This document shows, one piece after another, positions 19,764-31,474 of a DNA stretch of 64,000 nt (position 1 is the first letter of the stretch; every line of letters starts with the position of its first letter). The stretch covers positions 372,001-436,000 of the forward strand of contig NZ_JAGIBI010000003.1 of NCBI RefSeq assembly GCF_017744395.1, written 5' to 3'. Below the pieces are notes generated by a model, which was not told where the DNA came from, ran no database searches, and was given only the letters and a program-made list of their open reading frames with translations. Source of the DNA: Herbaspirillum sp. (GTDB lineage Bacteria; Pseudomonadota; Gammaproteobacteria; Burkholderiales; Burkholderiaceae_D). A program made the position numbers and the translations under genes.

Positions 19764-20189
19764 ATGCCTAATAATCCATCCGAACTCAAAGCAAGCGGCC
19801 TGAAGGCGACCCTGCCGCGGCTGAAGATTCTGGAAATCTTCCAGAACACATCGGTACGCCATTTGAGCGCTGAAGATGTCTATAAACAGTTGCTGTCCGA
19901 CAATCTCGACGTCGGCCTGGCCACCGTCTATCGCGTGCTGACCCAGTTCGAGCAAGCCGGCCTCCTGCAGCGCAACCACTTCGAGACCGGCAAGGCCGTG
20001 TTCGAGCTCAACGAGGGCTCGCACCACGACCACCTGGTCTGCCTGGACTGCGGCAAAGTCGAGGAATTCTTCGACGCCGAGATCGAAAAGCGCCAATTGA
20101 AGATCGCCCAGGAACACGGCTTTGAAATCGCCGACCATGCCCTGGCGCTGTACGGTCATTGCAAGAACTGCAAGAAACTCAAGAAGTAA
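19764..20189 (+). CDS. fur: Ferric uptake regulator
   Basis: The 141-residue Fur starts [21 protein letters not shown] winged helix occupies residues 1-85 ([20 protein letters not shown] is the recognition helix), then a dimerisation and metal domain with [19 protein letters not shown] and a C-terminal CKNCKK pair for structural zinc. With iron bound it represses iron-uptake genes. A bidirectional terminator separates it from hrcA. The divergent bamE neighbour is the usual one. Confidence 0.97.
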   Translation: MPNNPSELKASGLKATLPRLKILEIFQNTSVRHLSAEDVYKQLLSDNLDVGLATVYRVLTQFEQAGLLQRNHFETGKAVFELNEGSHHDHLVCLDCGKVEEFFDAEIEKRQLKIAQEHGFEIADHALALYGHCKNCKKLKK

Positions 20190-20250
20190 CGGATGTGCTG
20201 CGCGTAAAAACGGGGGAGTTTTTCTTCCCTTTACAGCGGCAATAAAATGA

Positions 20251-20276
20251 AAAGCCACGTGGGTCCACGTGGCTTT
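20251..20276. terminator. Bidirectional terminator between fur and hrcA
   Basis: AAAGCCACGTGG (20251-20262) and CCACGTGGCTTT (20265-20276) form a 12-bp stem between the converging fur and hrcA genes, flanked by A-rich sequence on one side and T-rich on the other, so it can act in both directions. Confidence 0.8.
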
Positions 20277-20303
20277 CTTGTTTTTGACTTGCGGAACCAG
20301 CGT

Positions 20304-21329
20304 TCAGTGCTGGCTCAGCGCACTGGAGAGCAGCTTGGCCGTGATATCCACGATCGGGATCACGCGCTCGTAGGCCATGCGGGTCGGGCCGATCACGCCC
20401 AGCGTGCCGACGATGCGGCCGTTCACTTCGTAGGGCGCGGTGACGATGCTCATGTCGTCCATCGGCACCAGCTGCGATTCGCCGCCGATGAAGATCTGCA
20501 CGCCGGTGGCCTTGCTGGAGACGTCCAGCAACTGCAGCAGGCCGGTCTTCTGTTCGAACATATCGAACAGCTGGCGCAGCGAGTTCATGTTGGACGACAG
20601 GTCGGTCACCGACAGCAGGTTGCGTTCGCCGGAGATCACCACGTTGTTGTCGGCATCCTCGCTCATGGCGTCGCTGCCGGCTTCGACCGCGGCCTGCATC
20701 AGTACCGTCATGTCGTCGCGCAGCTGGCGCAGTTCGTTTTGCAGACGCAGCCGCACCTGGTCGAAGGACTGGCCGGCGTAGTGCTGGTTGATGTAGTTGG
20801 CCGCCTGGGTCAGCTGGCTGGGGGTGTAGTCGACCTCGGTGAGCAGCATGCGGTTCTGCACATCGCCGCCCTGATCGACGATCACCAGCAGGATGCGCTT
20901 TTCCGACAGGCGCAGGAACTCGATCTGCTGGAACGCCGATTCGCGTTTGGGCGTCATGACCACGCCGGCGAACTGCGACAGCGAGGACAGCACCTGGGCG
21001 GCGTTGGTGATGATCTTTTGCGGCGACGAGCTTTGCAGGCGATGCTGCAGGCGTCCTTCCAGCGCGCTCTCATTGATCGTTTCCACCGTCAGCAGGGTAT
21101 CGACGAACATGCGGTAGCCGCGCGGCGTCGGCACGCGGCCGGCCGATGTGTGCGGGCTGGCGACGAACCCCATTTCCTCGAGGTCGGCCATGATGTTGCG
21201 GATGGTGGCCGGCGACAGTTCCAGTCCGGACAGTTTCGACAGGGCGCGCGAACCCACCGGCTGGCCGTCGGCGATATACCGTTCGACCAGCGCCTTGAGC
21301 AGGGTACGGGCGCGGTTATCGAGTTGCAT
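20304..21329 (-). CDS. hrcA: Heat-inducible transcription repressor HrcA
   Basis: The 341-residue repressor begins [20 protein letters not shown] and has a winged-helix N-terminus with [20 protein letters not shown], then a GAF-like inserted dimer domain. HrcA binds CIRCE inverted repeats at chaperone operons. I found no CIRCE element upstream of grpE, dnaK or dnaJ, where sigma-32-like promoters are seen instead, so its target is likely elsewhere (groESL is the usual one in beta-proteobacteria). It follows the HAD phosphatase gene by 49 bases on the same strand. Confidence 0.95.
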   Translation of the reverse strand: MQLDNRARTLLKALVERYIADGQPVGSRALSKLSGLELSPATIRNIMADLEEMGFVASPHTSAGRVPTPRGYRMFVDTLLTVETINESALEGRLQHRLQSSSPQKIITNAAQVLSSLSQFAGVVMTPKRESAFQQIEFLRLSEKRILLVIVDQGGDVQNRMLLTEVDYTPSQLTQAANYINQHYAGQSFDQVRLRLQNELRQLRDDMTVLMQAAVEAGSDAMSEDADNNVVISGERNLLSVTDLSSNMNSLRQLFDMFEQKTGLLQLLDVSSKATGVQIFIGGESQLVPMDDMSIVTAPYEVNGRIVGTLGVIGPTRMAYERVIPIVDITAKLLSSALSQH

Positions 21330-21378
21330 ACCTCATATTCTAACGATTTATGAGCGGAAAAGTCCGTTATCCATCCGC

Positions 21379-22092
21379 TTATGCGGCTTGTGTGTTTAGC
21401 CAGGCCTGCAGTTCGTGCAGGTCGCGGCAGACCGCGTCGGGCACGATGCCTTCCGGCAGGGGGCGGTCGAAGCGGTTCATCCACACCGCGCGCAGGCCGG
21501 CCTGCTGGGCGCCTTGCACGTCCAGTTGCAGGTCGTCGCCGACATAGACGGCCGCCGCCGGGGCCACGTCCAGCGCCGCGCAGGCGGCGTGGAAGATGGC
21601 GGCGTCGGGCTTGGCGCGGCCGAAGCGGTGGGCCGCGATGGAGACGCCGAAGTGATCCGCCAGGCCGATGCGCTCCAGGTCGGCGAAGCCGTTGGAGACC
21701 GAGCCCAGCGCCAGTTGCGTTTTCAGGCGCTGCAAGGCAGGTTCGACATCGTCGAACAGCGACACCGTGCTGCGCGCTTCGGAAAACAGCGCCATCGCTT
21801 CGCCGACCAGCCCGATATCTTCGCCGTATTCGGTGAAGGCCGCGACCAGCGCATCATGGCGCAATTGCCACAGATCGATGCGATAGACCGGATCGGTCTG
21901 CATCAGGGCCAGGCGGCGCTCGCGCAGCGACGCCACGGTGTGGGCGGCGGCCAGCTTGGGCGCATGCCGGCGCAACCATTCGTAGAGCAGGCCTTCGGCG
22001 CGTACCAGCACCGGTTCGATGGCCCACAGGGTATCGTCGAGGTCGAACAGGACGGCCTCGATCCTGGTGGCGGAAACGCGTGGTGTATTCAT
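21379..22092 (-). CDS. HAD-superfamily hydrolase (HAD-IA, YjjG/phosphoglycolate phosphatase-like)
   Basis: The 237-residue phosphatase has motif I FDLDDTLW (nucleophile in DLDDT), motif II GSVSNG, and motifs III/IV around [10 protein letters not shown] and [12 protein letters not shown] helical cap (residues 25-110) marks subclass IA. The substrate is unknown; pyrimidine nucleotide or small sugar phosphates are typical. It is divergent from nadK, with only 36 bases between start codons, so each promoter must overlap the other gene or its leader. Confidence 0.87.
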   Translation of the reverse strand: MNTPRVSATRIEAVLFDLDDTLWAIEPVLVRAEGLLYEWLRRHAPKLAAAHTVASLRERRLALMQTDPVYRIDLWQLRHDALVAAFTEYGEDIGLVGEAMALFSEARSTVSLFDDVEPALQRLKTQLALGSVSNGFADLERIGLADHFGVSIAAHRFGRAKPDAAIFHAACAALDVAPAAAVYVGDDLQLDVQGAQQAGLRAVWMNRFDRPLPEGIVPDAVCRDLHELQAWLNTQAA

Positions 22093-22128
22093 TACAAAGT
22101 CATCTCAAATTATGGTCTAATCCGCAGC

Positions 22129-23046
22129 ATGTGGCCCATCAAATTACCCGTCCAGGCAGCCGTGCCAAAAACCGTCGCGATCGTCGGCAAGTACCAGGCC
22201 GTCGGTATCGCGCAGACGCTTTCCGACATCGCCGTCTTCCTCGAATCGCACGGGCATACCGTGGTGTTCGAGGCGGAGACCGCGCGCAACGTCGCGCTGG
22301 ATGGGTATGGCGCCTTGACGCCGGAACAGATCGGCCAGCAGGCCGATGTCGCCATCATCGTCGGCGGCGACGGCACCATGCTCGGCATCGCGCGCCAGTT
22401 GGCGCCGTATGGCGTGCCGCTGATCGGTATCAACCAGGGGCGCCTGGGTTTCATCACGGATATTCCCCAGGACCGAATGATACCGGCTCTGGGCGATATG
22501 CTGGATGGAAAAGTCGAGGCCGAGTCGCGTTCGCTGCTGGAGGCGCGGGTCTACCGCGAGGGCAAGGAAATCTTCCACGCGCTGGCGCTCAATGACGTGG
22601 TGGTGGCGCGCGGCGCGACCACCGGCATGGTCGAGCTGCATGTCGAGGTCGACGGCCGCTTCATGTACAACCAGCGTTCCGACGGCCTGATCGTGGCCAC
22701 GCCGACCGGTTCCACCGCCTATTCGCTGTCGGCCGGCGGCCCCATTTTGCATCCCAGCCTGCATGGCATCGTGCTGGTGCCGATTTCGCCGCATGCGCTG
22801 TCGAACCGCCCGATTACCGTCTCCGATTCCTGCGAGATCGTGATCCAGGTGGTCGCCGGGCGCGAGGTCAGCGCCAATTTCGACATGCAGTCGCTGACCA
22901 GTGTGCAGCACGGCGACCGTATCGTGATCCGCCGTTCGGCGCACAAGATCACCTTCCTGCATCCCGAAGGCTGGAGCTATTTCGATACCCTGCGGGAGAA
23001 GCTGCACTGGAATGAATACCCTTCGATAGAGGGCCGATTACAATAA
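22129..23046 (+). CDS. nadK: NAD kinase
   Basis: The 305-residue enzyme phosphorylates NAD to NADP with ATP or polyphosphate. [16 protein letters not shown] is the GGDG motif, [12 protein letters not shown] follows, and [17 protein letters not shown] is the conserved NAD-binding stretch. The frame is open far upstream, but ATG 22129 ([20 protein letters not shown]) matches family starts. A perfect palindrome, GCCGATTCCAATCGGC (23047-23062), abuts the stop codon; it has no T-run. recN follows after 84 bases, the usual order in proteobacteria. Confidence 0.95.
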   Translation: MWPIKLPVQAAVPKTVAIVGKYQAVGIAQTLSDIAVFLESHGHTVVFEAETARNVALDGYGALTPEQIGQQADVAIIVGGDGTMLGIARQLAPYGVPLIGINQGRLGFITDIPQDRMIPALGDMLDGKVEAESRSLLEARVYREGKEIFHALALNDVVVARGATTGMVELHVEVDGRFMYNQRSDGLIVATPTGSTAYSLSAGGPILHPSLHGIVLVPISPHALSNRPITVSDSCEIVIQVVAGREVSANFDMQSLTSVQHGDRIVIRRSAHKITFLHPEGWSYFDTLREKLHWNEYPSIEGRLQ

Positions 23047-23130
23047 GCCGATTCCAATCGGCGGCCGTCATCCTCGCGTCATGATCGCGGCCGACACTGC
23101 CTGTACCGCACAATCTTTCTCAGACCAACC

Positions 23131-24777
23131 ATGCTGCGTACCCTCACGATCCGCGACTTTGTGATTGTCGATGCCATCGAGCTCGAATTCGCGCGCGGGT
23201 TTTCCGTCTTCACCGGCGAGACCGGCGCCGGCAAATCCATCCTGATCGATGCCCTGGCGCTGGCGCTGGGCGGGCGCGGCGACGCCAGCGTGGTGCGCGA
23301 GGGCGCGGCCAAGGCCGACATCACGGCCGACTTCGCCGCCACGCCCGAGGTGCAGGCCTGGCTGGCAGAGCATGAGTTTACCGATGAGGATGGCGGCGTG
23401 CTGCTGCGCCGGGTGATCGACAACGCCGGCCGTTCCAAGGCCTACGTCAACGGCATCGCCGCCACCGCCGCGCAATTGCGCGAGCTGGGGGAGATGCTGG
23501 TCGACATCCACGGCCAGCATGCGCACCAGTCGCTGATGAAGGCCGATGCCCAGCGCCAGTTGCTCGATAGCCAGGCCGGTTTGCTGGAAGAGGCGCGCCA
23601 GGTGGCGGCGGCCTACAAGAACTGGCGCGCGCTGGCGCGCCAGCGCGAGGAGTTCGAACAGAATGCGCGCAACGTGCTGCTGGAGCGCGAGCGCTTGCAG
23701 TGGCAGGTGTCCGAACTGGAAAAGTTGGCGGTCAAGCCCGGCGAATGGGCCGAGATCAGCGCCGAGCACAGCCGCCTGTCGCATGCCGCGTCGCTGATCG
23801 GCGGCGCCCAGGAAGCGCTGGAGGCGATTTCGGAATCGGAGTCGCCGATCCTGTCGCAACTGTCTTCCATCACGCAGAAGCTCAACAAGCTGGTCGACGT
23901 GGACAGCGCGCTGAAGCCGGTGCTCGATGCCCTGGAGCCGGCGCAGATACAGTTGCAGGAGGCGGTGTACGCACTGAACGATTACCTCGGCCGCGTCGAA
24001 CTCGACCCGGCGCGCCTGCAGGCGGTCGAAGAACGGCTGGAAGCGGTGCATTCCACCGCCCGCAAATTCCATGTGCAGCCGGACGACCTGCCGCAGGAAT
24101 ACGCCACGTTGTCGGAGCAGCTCAAGCAACTGGCCGACGCCAGCGACCTCGATGCGCTGCGCGCCCAGGAAGACAAATTGAAGGCGGCCTATCTCGCGCT
24201 CGCTCAGCAACTGTCCGGCGCGCGCGCCAAGGCGGCCGCGGCCCTGGGCGAAGCGGTCACCGCCGCCATGCAGGACCTGTCGATGGCGGGCGGGCGTTTT
24301 TCGATCGCGCTCAATGCCTGCGAACCGGCGGCCTGCGGCCTGGAACAAGTGGAATTTTTGGTTGCCGGCCATGCCGGCGTGGCGCCGCGGTCGCTGGCCA
24401 GGGTCGCTTCCGGCGGCGAACTGGCGCGCATCTCGCTGGCGATCTCGGTGATCGCCTCGCATGCCACCGGCACGCCCACGCTGATCTTCGACGAAGTCGA
24501 CAGCGGCATCGGCGGCGGCGTGGCCGAAGTGGTCGGACGCTTGTTGAAACGTCTGGGACAGGAGCGCCAGGTGCTGTGCGTGACCCACTTGCCCCAAGTA
24601 GCCAGCCAGGCCAACCAGCATTTCCAGGTCAGCAAGCGTAACGAGGGCGGCAAGACCCTGTCGCAGATCGACGGCCTGGATGCCAAGATGCGCGTGGAGG
24701 AAATCGCGCGCATGCTGGGCGGCCTGGAAATCACCGCCACCACGCGCAAGCATGCGCGAGAATTGCTGGCGTCCTGA
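23131..24777 (+). CDS. recN: DNA repair protein RecN
   Basis: The 548-residue SMC-like ATPase of double-strand-break repair has Walker A GETGAGKSI (residues 29-37), DIHGQHAHQSLM (the RecN-specific Q-loop region), a central coiled coil (about 150-350) and the signature and Walker B RVASGGELARISLAI ... LIFDEVDSGIGGG. Length matches E. coli RecN (553). I saw no good LexA box between nadK and recN. hemH starts three bases after its stop. Confidence 0.95.
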   Translation: MLRTLTIRDFVIVDAIELEFARGFSVFTGETGAGKSILIDALALALGGRGDASVVREGAAKADITADFAATPEVQAWLAEHEFTDEDGGVLLRRVIDNAGRSKAYVNGIAATAAQLRELGEMLVDIHGQHAHQSLMKADAQRQLLDSQAGLLEEARQVAAAYKNWRALARQREEFEQNARNVLLERERLQWQVSELEKLAVKPGEWAEISAEHSRLSHAASLIGGAQEALEAISESESPILSQLSSITQKLNKLVDVDSALKPVLDALEPAQIQLQEAVYALNDYLGRVELDPARLQAVEERLEAVHSTARKFHVQPDDLPQEYATLSEQLKQLADASDLDALRAQEDKLKAAYLALAQQLSGARAKAAAALGEAVTAAMQDLSMAGGRFSIALNACEPAACGLEQVEFLVAGHAGVAPRSLARVASGGELARISLAISVIASHATGTPTLIFDEVDSGIGGGVAEVVGRLLKRLGQERQVLCVTHLPQVASQANQHFQVSKRNEGGKTLSQIDGLDAKMRVEEIARMLGGLEITATTRKHARELLAS

Positions 24778-24780
24778 ACC

Positions 24781-25821
24781 ATGGCCTTCCGTAAAGAACC
24801 GCCTCGCGCCGACGGCGCGGCATCCTCCAGCGCCGTGGTGCTGGTCAACCTCGGCACGCCGGATGCGCCGGATGCGCCCGCATTGCGCCGTTACTTGAAG
24901 CAATTCCTGTCCGACCCGCGTGTGGTGGAAATCCCGCGTGCCCTCTGGTGGCTGATCTTGAACGGCATCATCCTGCCGTTCCGTTCGTCCCAGTCGGCCA
25001 AGAAATACGCCAGCATCTGGAGCGAGCAGGGCTCGCCGCTGAAATTCCATACCGAACACCAGGCCCGGGCGCTGGGCGAGGAGCTCGCCGCGCGCGGCCA
25101 TCGCCAGTTGCAGGTGACCTATGCGATGCGCTACGGCAGCCCGGCGCTGCCGGATGTGCTGGACCGGCTCAAGGCCGAGGGTTGCGGGCGCATCCTGGTG
25201 CTGCCGGCTTATCCGCAGTATTCCGGCACCACGACGGCGTCGATCTTCGACGCGGTCTTCGCCCATTACCGCAAGGTGCGCAATATTCCCGAGCTGCGCC
25301 TGGTGCGCGACTATCACGACAGTGAAGGCTACATCCGGGCGCTGCGCCAGTCGGTGCTCGACCATTGGGCCGCGAACGGCCGGCCGGACAAGCTGGTGAT
25401 GAGCTTCCACGGCGTGCCCAAGCGCACCATGTTGCTGGGCGACCCCTACCATGACGAATGCCTTGGCACCGCTCGCCTGCTGGCGCAGGCGCTGGGCCTG
25501 GCGCAGGACGACTATCTGGTCACCTTCCAGTCGCGTTTCGGCAAGGCCGAATGGCTGCAGCCCTATACCGCGCCGACCTTGCAGGAATTGGCGCGGCAAG
25601 GCCTGCGGCGGGTCGATGTGATGTGTCCGGGTTTCACCAGCGATTGCCTGGAAACCCTGGAAGAGATCGCCATGGAAGGCAAAGCGGAATTCCTGCACGC
25701 CGGCGGCAAGGAGTTCCATTTCATCCCTTGCCTGAACGAGTCCCCGGCATGGATCGCCGGCATGGCCGACATCGCCGGGCAGCACCTGGCCGGCTGGCCG
25801 ACCATGGGCGCGCCGCGCTGA
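24781..25821 (+). CDS. hemH: Ferrochelatase
   Basis: The 346-residue enzyme inserts ferrous iron into protoporphyrin IX, the last step of protoheme synthesis. [21 protein letters not shown] near the N-terminus, [10 protein letters not shown] with the catalytic His, and [17 protein letters not shown] with the conserved Glu are all present. It lies 3 bases after recN. Together with hemJ at 3.3 kb the window covers the last two heme steps. Confidence 0.96.
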   Translation: MAFRKEPPRADGAASSSAVVLVNLGTPDAPDAPALRRYLKQFLSDPRVVEIPRALWWLILNGIILPFRSSQSAKKYASIWSEQGSPLKFHTEHQARALGEELAARGHRQLQVTYAMRYGSPALPDVLDRLKAEGCGRILVLPAYPQYSGTTTASIFDAVFAHYRKVRNIPELRLVRDYHDSEGYIRALRQSVLDHWAANGRPDKLVMSFHGVPKRTMLLGDPYHDECLGTARLLAQALGLAQDDYLVTFQSRFGKAEWLQPYTAPTLQELARQGLRRVDVMCPGFTSDCLETLEEIAMEGKAEFLHAGGKEFHFIPCLNESPAWIAGMADIAGQHLAGWPTMGAPR

Positions 25822-25968
25822 TATCCCTTCAAAGGGCGGCAGCCCAAAACCTGCGGAAAGCCGTCTGCAGCCTGCTAGAATAGCGGGTTGCGCCTTGCCG
25901 GCGGGAAAATCCGGTGAAATCTTCGGCTGGAAACCAAGGCTGGCGGGAAGCTGGCTGGTTTCGTTCGC

Positions 25969-26073
25969 TTACAGCGCGTACAGGCCGACAAGATGGGAAT
26001 AGCTGATCCAGGCAGTAGCCAGGAGACTGTAGGCGGTAACCAGAGCGGTTGCCGCGATGAGTGGCAATTTCAT
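25969..26073 (-). CDS. Possible 34-residue single-helix membrane peptide
   Basis: In the 567-base gap between hemH and grpE there is a minus-strand reading frame starting MKLPLIAATALVTAYSLLAT and ending in SHLVGLYAL. It is hydrophobic over about 25 residues and has a good ribosome site, GAGGTG, 5 bases before the ATG at 26073. It could be a small inner-membrane protein. Chance is not excluded and the function is unknown. I saw no other gene in the gap; its right end holds the grpE promoter. Confidence 0.4.
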   Translation of the reverse strand: MKLPLIAATALVTAYSLLATAWISYSHLVGLYAL

Positions 26074-26284
26074 GGTGGCACCTCATTGGAAAAGGACCCG
26101 GGGCCCGGTGGCTCCTGCCCGGGCAGCGCCGCGTCCGGCCGGCACTGAGCGAAGCAATGGAAAAACGGCTCAGGCTTGAATTTATTTTAGGCCGTGGCCA
26201 GATTAACTTGAAGGCCGGGGCGGTAATTTCTGTAAGTGCCAGTAACAATTTTATTTGCCAACATGGCAAGAAAAAGCAAAAACC

Positions 26285-26312
26285 CTTGAAATATAAAGGG
26301 AATGCCTTATTT
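26285..26312 (+). promoter_or_regulatory. Sigma-32 (RpoH) type promoter of grpE
   Basis: CTTGAAA (26285-26291), a 13-base spacer and CCTTATTT (26305-26312) match the heat-shock consensus CTTGAAA-N13-CCCCATTT at all but two positions. It lies 76 bases before the grpE ATG, predicting heat-inducible expression of the grpE-dnaK-dnaJ set. Confidence 0.7.
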
Positions 26313-26388
26313 GACGGGCATCTTGTGCCGTTGAGAGTCGTTCCGACGGGCGGCCGTCACAGTTTGATTTGTTGGAGGTAATTCAGGA

Positions 26389-26928
26389 ATGCAAGACATG
26401 GAAAAACAGGAAGTGCAAAACGAGGTCGAACAGCCCGCAACCGAGGCCGCGCCGGCAGCTCCTGCCGAACCGACGCTGGAAGACAAGCTGGCCGCCGCCG
26501 AAGCTAAGGCGAGCGAGATGCAGGATGCCTTCCTGCGCGCCCGTGCTGAAGGCGAAAACATCCGCCGCCGTGCCCAGGAAGACATCGCCAAGGCCCACAA
26601 GTTCGCCATCGAGGGCTTCGCCGAATCGCTGCTGGCGGTCAAGGACAGCCTGGAAATGGCCCTGAAGATCGAGAACCCGTCGCTGGAGTCGTTGAAGGAA
26701 GGCGTCGACATGACATTGAAGCAACTGTCTTCGGCCTTCGAAAAGAACAAGCTGCAGGAAGTCAACCCGCAAGCCGGCGAGAAGCTTGACCCGATGAAGC
26801 ACCAGGCCATCTCGGCCGTGCCGGCCGAGCAGGACGCCAATACCGTGGTGGCCGTGCTGCAGAAGGGCTATATGATTTCCGACCGTCTGCTGCGCCCGGC
26901 GCTGGTGACGGTGGCCCAGGGAAAGTAA
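26389..26928 (+). CDS. grpE: Nucleotide exchange factor GrpE
   Basis: The 179-residue co-chaperone drives ADP release from DnaK. An acidic, Ala/Pro-rich N-terminus leads into a long coiled coil (about residues 30-120; [20 protein letters not shown] is typical) and a C-terminal beta domain ([20 protein letters not shown], the GrpE signature). GGAGGT lies 9 bases before the ATG. It heads the DnaK chaperone genes behind a sigma-32-like promoter. Confidence 0.96.
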   Translation: MQDMEKQEVQNEVEQPATEAAPAAPAEPTLEDKLAAAEAKASEMQDAFLRARAEGENIRRRAQEDIAKAHKFAIEGFAESLLAVKDSLEMALKIENPSLESLKEGVDMTLKQLSSAFEKNKLQEVNPQAGEKLDPMKHQAISAVPAEQDANTVVAVLQKGYMISDRLLRPALVTVAQGK

Positions 26929-26995
26929 GCGGGCCGGCGCCGGAAGGGAAAAAGCATAAACGGCATAAAAATTGCTTTTTGGCCTGGTTCCGGCG

Positions 26996-27021
26996 CTTGA
27001 AAGTCCGTTTTCCCTCCATAT
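26996..27021 (+). promoter_or_regulatory. Possible sigma-32 type promoter of dnaK
   Basis: CTTGAAA (26996-27002) and CTCCATAT (27014-27021) resemble the heat-shock elements, but the spacer is 11 rather than about 13 bases. It lies 62 bases before the dnaK ATG in the grpE-dnaK gap. Confidence 0.45.
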
Positions 27022-27083
27022 ATTAAAACCATCAAAAACTACCGTAGCCCGGCATCCAGGGCTGAAAGATCAAAGGAAAAATC

Positions 27084-29012
<1,929 letters not shown>

Positions 29013-29041
29013 TCCGAACCCGGTCGCAAGATCGGACTTCG

Positions 29042-29184
29042 CGCCCGGGGGCGGAATGCGCATGTTCAGGCATGCGGATTCTGCGGCCCGGGCGGATTTT
29101 TGAGATGCATCTCCCGGCTTGCACCGCAGTTTCGCAAGGCAGGGCACGCCGAGTCCCGCAGCCAAAAGCTGCACTCGGCTTTTT
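29042..29184 (+). terminator. Two tandem hairpins between dnaK and dnaJ (attenuator or partial terminator)
   Basis: CGCCCGGG (29042-29049) pairs with CCCGGGCG (29087-29094), followed by GATTTTT. A second stem pairs GCCGAGT and GCAGC (29148-29154, 29158-29162) with GCTGC and ACTCGGC (29168-29179), with a CCC bulge, followed by TTTTT (29180-29184). The second looks like a rho-independent terminator. As no separate dnaJ promoter is obvious, it probably reduces read-through so that less DnaJ than DnaK is made (inference). Confidence 0.65.
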
Positions 29185-29256
29185 CACATTGTTGGCTTCC
29201 GATCGGATGGGGCTTGCCGCATGCGGCGGACACAATAACAAAGTGGGTTAGAGAAC

Positions 29257-30384
29257 ATGGCAAAACGCGATTTTTATGAAATTCTCGGGCTGGCGAAAAA
29301 CGCCTCCGACGAAGAGATCAAGAAGGCTTATCGCAAGCTGGCGATGAAGTACCATCCTGACCGCAACCCGGACAGCAAGGGCGCGGAAGAGAAGTTCAAG
29401 GAGGTCAAGGAAGCCTATGAGATGCTGTCCGACCCGCAGAAGCGCGACGCCTACGACCGCTACGGCCATGCCGGCGTCGATCCCAACATGGGCGCGGGCG
29501 GCGGTGCCGGGGCGGGCGGTTTCGCCGATGCCTTCGGCGACATCTTCGGCGACATCTTCGGCGGCGGCGGTGGCCGCGGCCGCGGCGCCGGCCCGCAGGT
29601 CTACCGCGGCGCCGACCTGCGCTACAACCTGGAAATCACGCTGGAGCAGGCCGCGCACGGCTTCGACACCACCATCCGCGTGCCGTCCTGGGACGAGTGC
29701 GACACCTGCCACGGCAGCGGCGCCAAGCCGGGCACTTCGCCCGTGACCTGCTCGACCTGCGGCGGCCACGGCCAGGTGCGCATGCAGCAAGGCTTCTTCA
29801 GCATCCAGCAGACCTGCCCCAAGTGCCACGGCAGCGGCAAGGTGATTCCGGAGCCGTGCACCACCTGCGCCGGCGCCGGTCGCATCAAGCGCAACAAGAC
29901 GCTGGAAGTGAAGATTCCGGAAGGCATCGACGACGGCATGCGCATCCGCTCCTCCGGCAACGGCGAACCGGGCGTCAATGGCGGCCCCCCGGGCGACCTG
30001 TATGTGGAAATCCATATCAAGCCGCACGAGGTATTCCAGCGCGACGGCGACGACCTGCATTGCGAAATGCCGATCTCGTTCGCCAAGGCGGCGCTGGGCG
30101 GCGACATCGAGGCGCCCACGCTCAACGGCAAGGCTTCGTTCTCGATCCCCGAAGGCACCCAGAGCGGCAAGACCTTCCGCCTGCGCGGCAAGGGCATCAA
30201 GGGCGTGCGCTCGGGCTTCCCGGGCGACCTGTTCTGCCACGTGGTGGTCGAGACGCCGGTCAAGCTGACCGAGCGCCAGAAGGAATTGCTGCGCGAATTC
30301 GAGCAGCTGACCAGCGAAGGCGGCGCCAAGCACAGCCCGCAGACCAAAACCTGGAAGGACAAGGTCAAGGAGTTCTTCGAGTAA
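29257..30384 (+). CDS. dnaJ: Molecular chaperone DnaJ (Hsp40)
   Basis: The 375-residue type I Hsp40 has a J domain (1-70) with KYHPDRNPD holding the HPD triplet that stimulates DnaK, a Gly/Phe-rich linker ([20 protein letters not shown]) and four zinc-binding repeats [24 protein letters not shown] and CTTCAGAG. A C-terminal substrate-binding domain follows. A strong terminator begins 13 bases after the stop. Confidence 0.98.
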   Translation: MAKRDFYEILGLAKNASDEEIKKAYRKLAMKYHPDRNPDSKGAEEKFKEVKEAYEMLSDPQKRDAYDRYGHAGVDPNMGAGGGAGAGGFADAFGDIFGDIFGGGGGRGRGAGPQVYRGADLRYNLEITLEQAAHGFDTTIRVPSWDECDTCHGSGAKPGTSPVTCSTCGGHGQVRMQQGFFSIQQTCPKCHGSGKVIPEPCTTCAGAGRIKRNKTLEVKIPEGIDDGMRIRSSGNGEPGVNGGPPGDLYVEIHIKPHEVFQRDGDDLHCEMPISFAKAALGGDIEAPTLNGKASFSIPEGTQSGKTFRLRGKGIKGVRSGFPGDLFCHVVVETPVKLTERQKELLREFEQLTSEGGAKHSPQTKTWKDKVKEFFE

Positions 30385-30396
30385 CAATCGATCCAA

Positions 30397-30426
30397 CCGG
30401 CATGCCAGGCGGCATGCCGGTTTTTT
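30397..30426 (+). terminator. Rho-independent terminator of dnaJ
   Basis: CCGGCATGCC (30397-30406) and GGCATGCCGG (30411-30420) form a perfect 10-bp stem with an AGGC loop, followed directly by six T residues (30421-30426). Confidence 0.92.
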
Positions 30427-30730
30427 GTGCGTTTTTTCTATTTTCTATACAATGCACACGCGGCGATGTGCGCTGTCCGGATCGTCAGGACGCGCACGGC
30501 ATCGGCGGATTTTTCTCCCCCGGTGATGCGCCGCGGCAATACCGGAAGGCAGCGGCCGCATCTTGTGAATGCATGAATGCGACACCCCGGCAGCAGTACC
30601 GCGACCGTCCACAAGGCCGCGCAAGCCGAAGCGGCATGCCTTTCGCTCATCCAACCCCATGCCCGTGGCCCGCGTCGCGTATCCTGCGCGCGGTGCATGC
30701 GTGTGCGTGAACAACCAGATCTTGCCTACG
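30427..30730 (+). other. Gene-free leader region before the carbonic anhydrase gene
   Basis: About 300 bases hold no convincing gene. A TATACAAT (30446-30453) within an AT-rich patch just after the dnaJ terminator could be a -10 element for the carbonic anhydrase gene, giving a leader of more than 250 bases; its -35 is poor. The carbonic anhydrase frame stays open back to 30569 but the extra residues resemble nothing. Confidence 0.35.
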
Positions 30731-31408
30731 ATGACTACACCAAGCCCACAAGACCTGATCCAGGAACAATTGCTCAAGGGTAACCGCCGCTGGGCCTCCG
30801 AAATTACCGCGCGCGACCCGGACTTCTTCAAGAAACTGGGCGCGCAGCGTTCGCCCGAATACATGTGGATCGGCTGCTCCGACAACCGCGTGCCGGCCAA
30901 CGACCTGCTGGGGCTGTTGCCCGGCGAGCTGTTCGTCCACCGCAATATCGCCAACATGGTGGTGCATACCGACTTGAATTGCCTGTCGGTGCTGCAGTTC
31001 GCCATCGATGTGCTGAAGGTCAAGCACGTCATCATCTGCGGCCACTACGGCTGCGCCGGCGTCGCCGCGGCGCTTACCAAGCGCCGCGTCGGGCTGGCCG
31101 ACAACTGGCTGCAGCACGTGCAGGACGTGCACGAGAAGCATGCGCATTGCTTCCATGACAGCATGACCCACACCGAGCAGCATGACCGCCTGTGCGAACT
31201 GAACGTGCTGGAGCAGATGGCCAACCTGTGCCGCACCACCATCGTCAGGGACGCCTGGGAGCGCGGCCAGGAGCTGAGCTTCTACGGCCTGGTGTATGGC
31301 GTGCATGACGGCCTGCTGCGCAACCTCAGCAAAGCCATCAGCAACCCGGAAGAGGCACAGTCCTACCTGGCGGAAGGCCTGGCGCGTTACAACGACGTGC
31401 AGGCTTGA
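30731..31408 (+). CDS. can: Beta-class carbonic anhydrase
   Basis: The 225-residue zinc enzyme interconverts CO2 and bicarbonate. WIGCSDNRVPAND supplies the first Cys ligand and the Asp-Arg dyad; CGHYGCAGV supplies the His and second Cys. The length is close to E. coli Can (220). The frame extends upstream, but ATG 30731 (MTTPSPQDLIQEQLLKGNRR) fits the family. A terminator follows. It probably supplies bicarbonate for carboxylation reactions at ambient CO2. Confidence 0.94.
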   Translation: MTTPSPQDLIQEQLLKGNRRWASEITARDPDFFKKLGAQRSPEYMWIGCSDNRVPANDLLGLLPGELFVHRNIANMVVHTDLNCLSVLQFAIDVLKVKHVIICGHYGCAGVAAALTKRRVGLADNWLQHVQDVHEKHAHCFHDSMTHTEQHDRLCELNVLEQMANLCRTTIVRDAWERGQELSFYGLVYGVHDGLLRNLSKAISNPEEAQSYLAEGLARYNDVQA

Positions 31409-31433
31409 TGCCGGCAGCGGCGCAGCAATGAAA

Positions 31434-31461
31434 ACAGCCCGGCACGCCGGGCTGTTTTTTT
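31434..31461 (+). terminator. Rho-independent terminator of the carbonic anhydrase gene
   Basis: ACAGCCCGG (31434-31442) and CCGGGCTGT (31447-31455) form a 9-bp stem with a 4-nt loop, followed by T residues to 31461. The A-run on the other side may let it also act on panB transcripts. Confidence 0.9.
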
Positions 31462-31474
31462 GTGCGCATCCGCT

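Noticed and set aside
23063-23130. Possible LexA box before recN (CTGTACCGCACAATCT)
   Set aside because: The right half does not match CTG-N10-CAG, so it is not supported.
23068-25785. 905-codon minus-strand open frame opposite recN and hemH
   Set aside because: Shadow of two well-supported genes, with Arg/His/Gly-rich composition.
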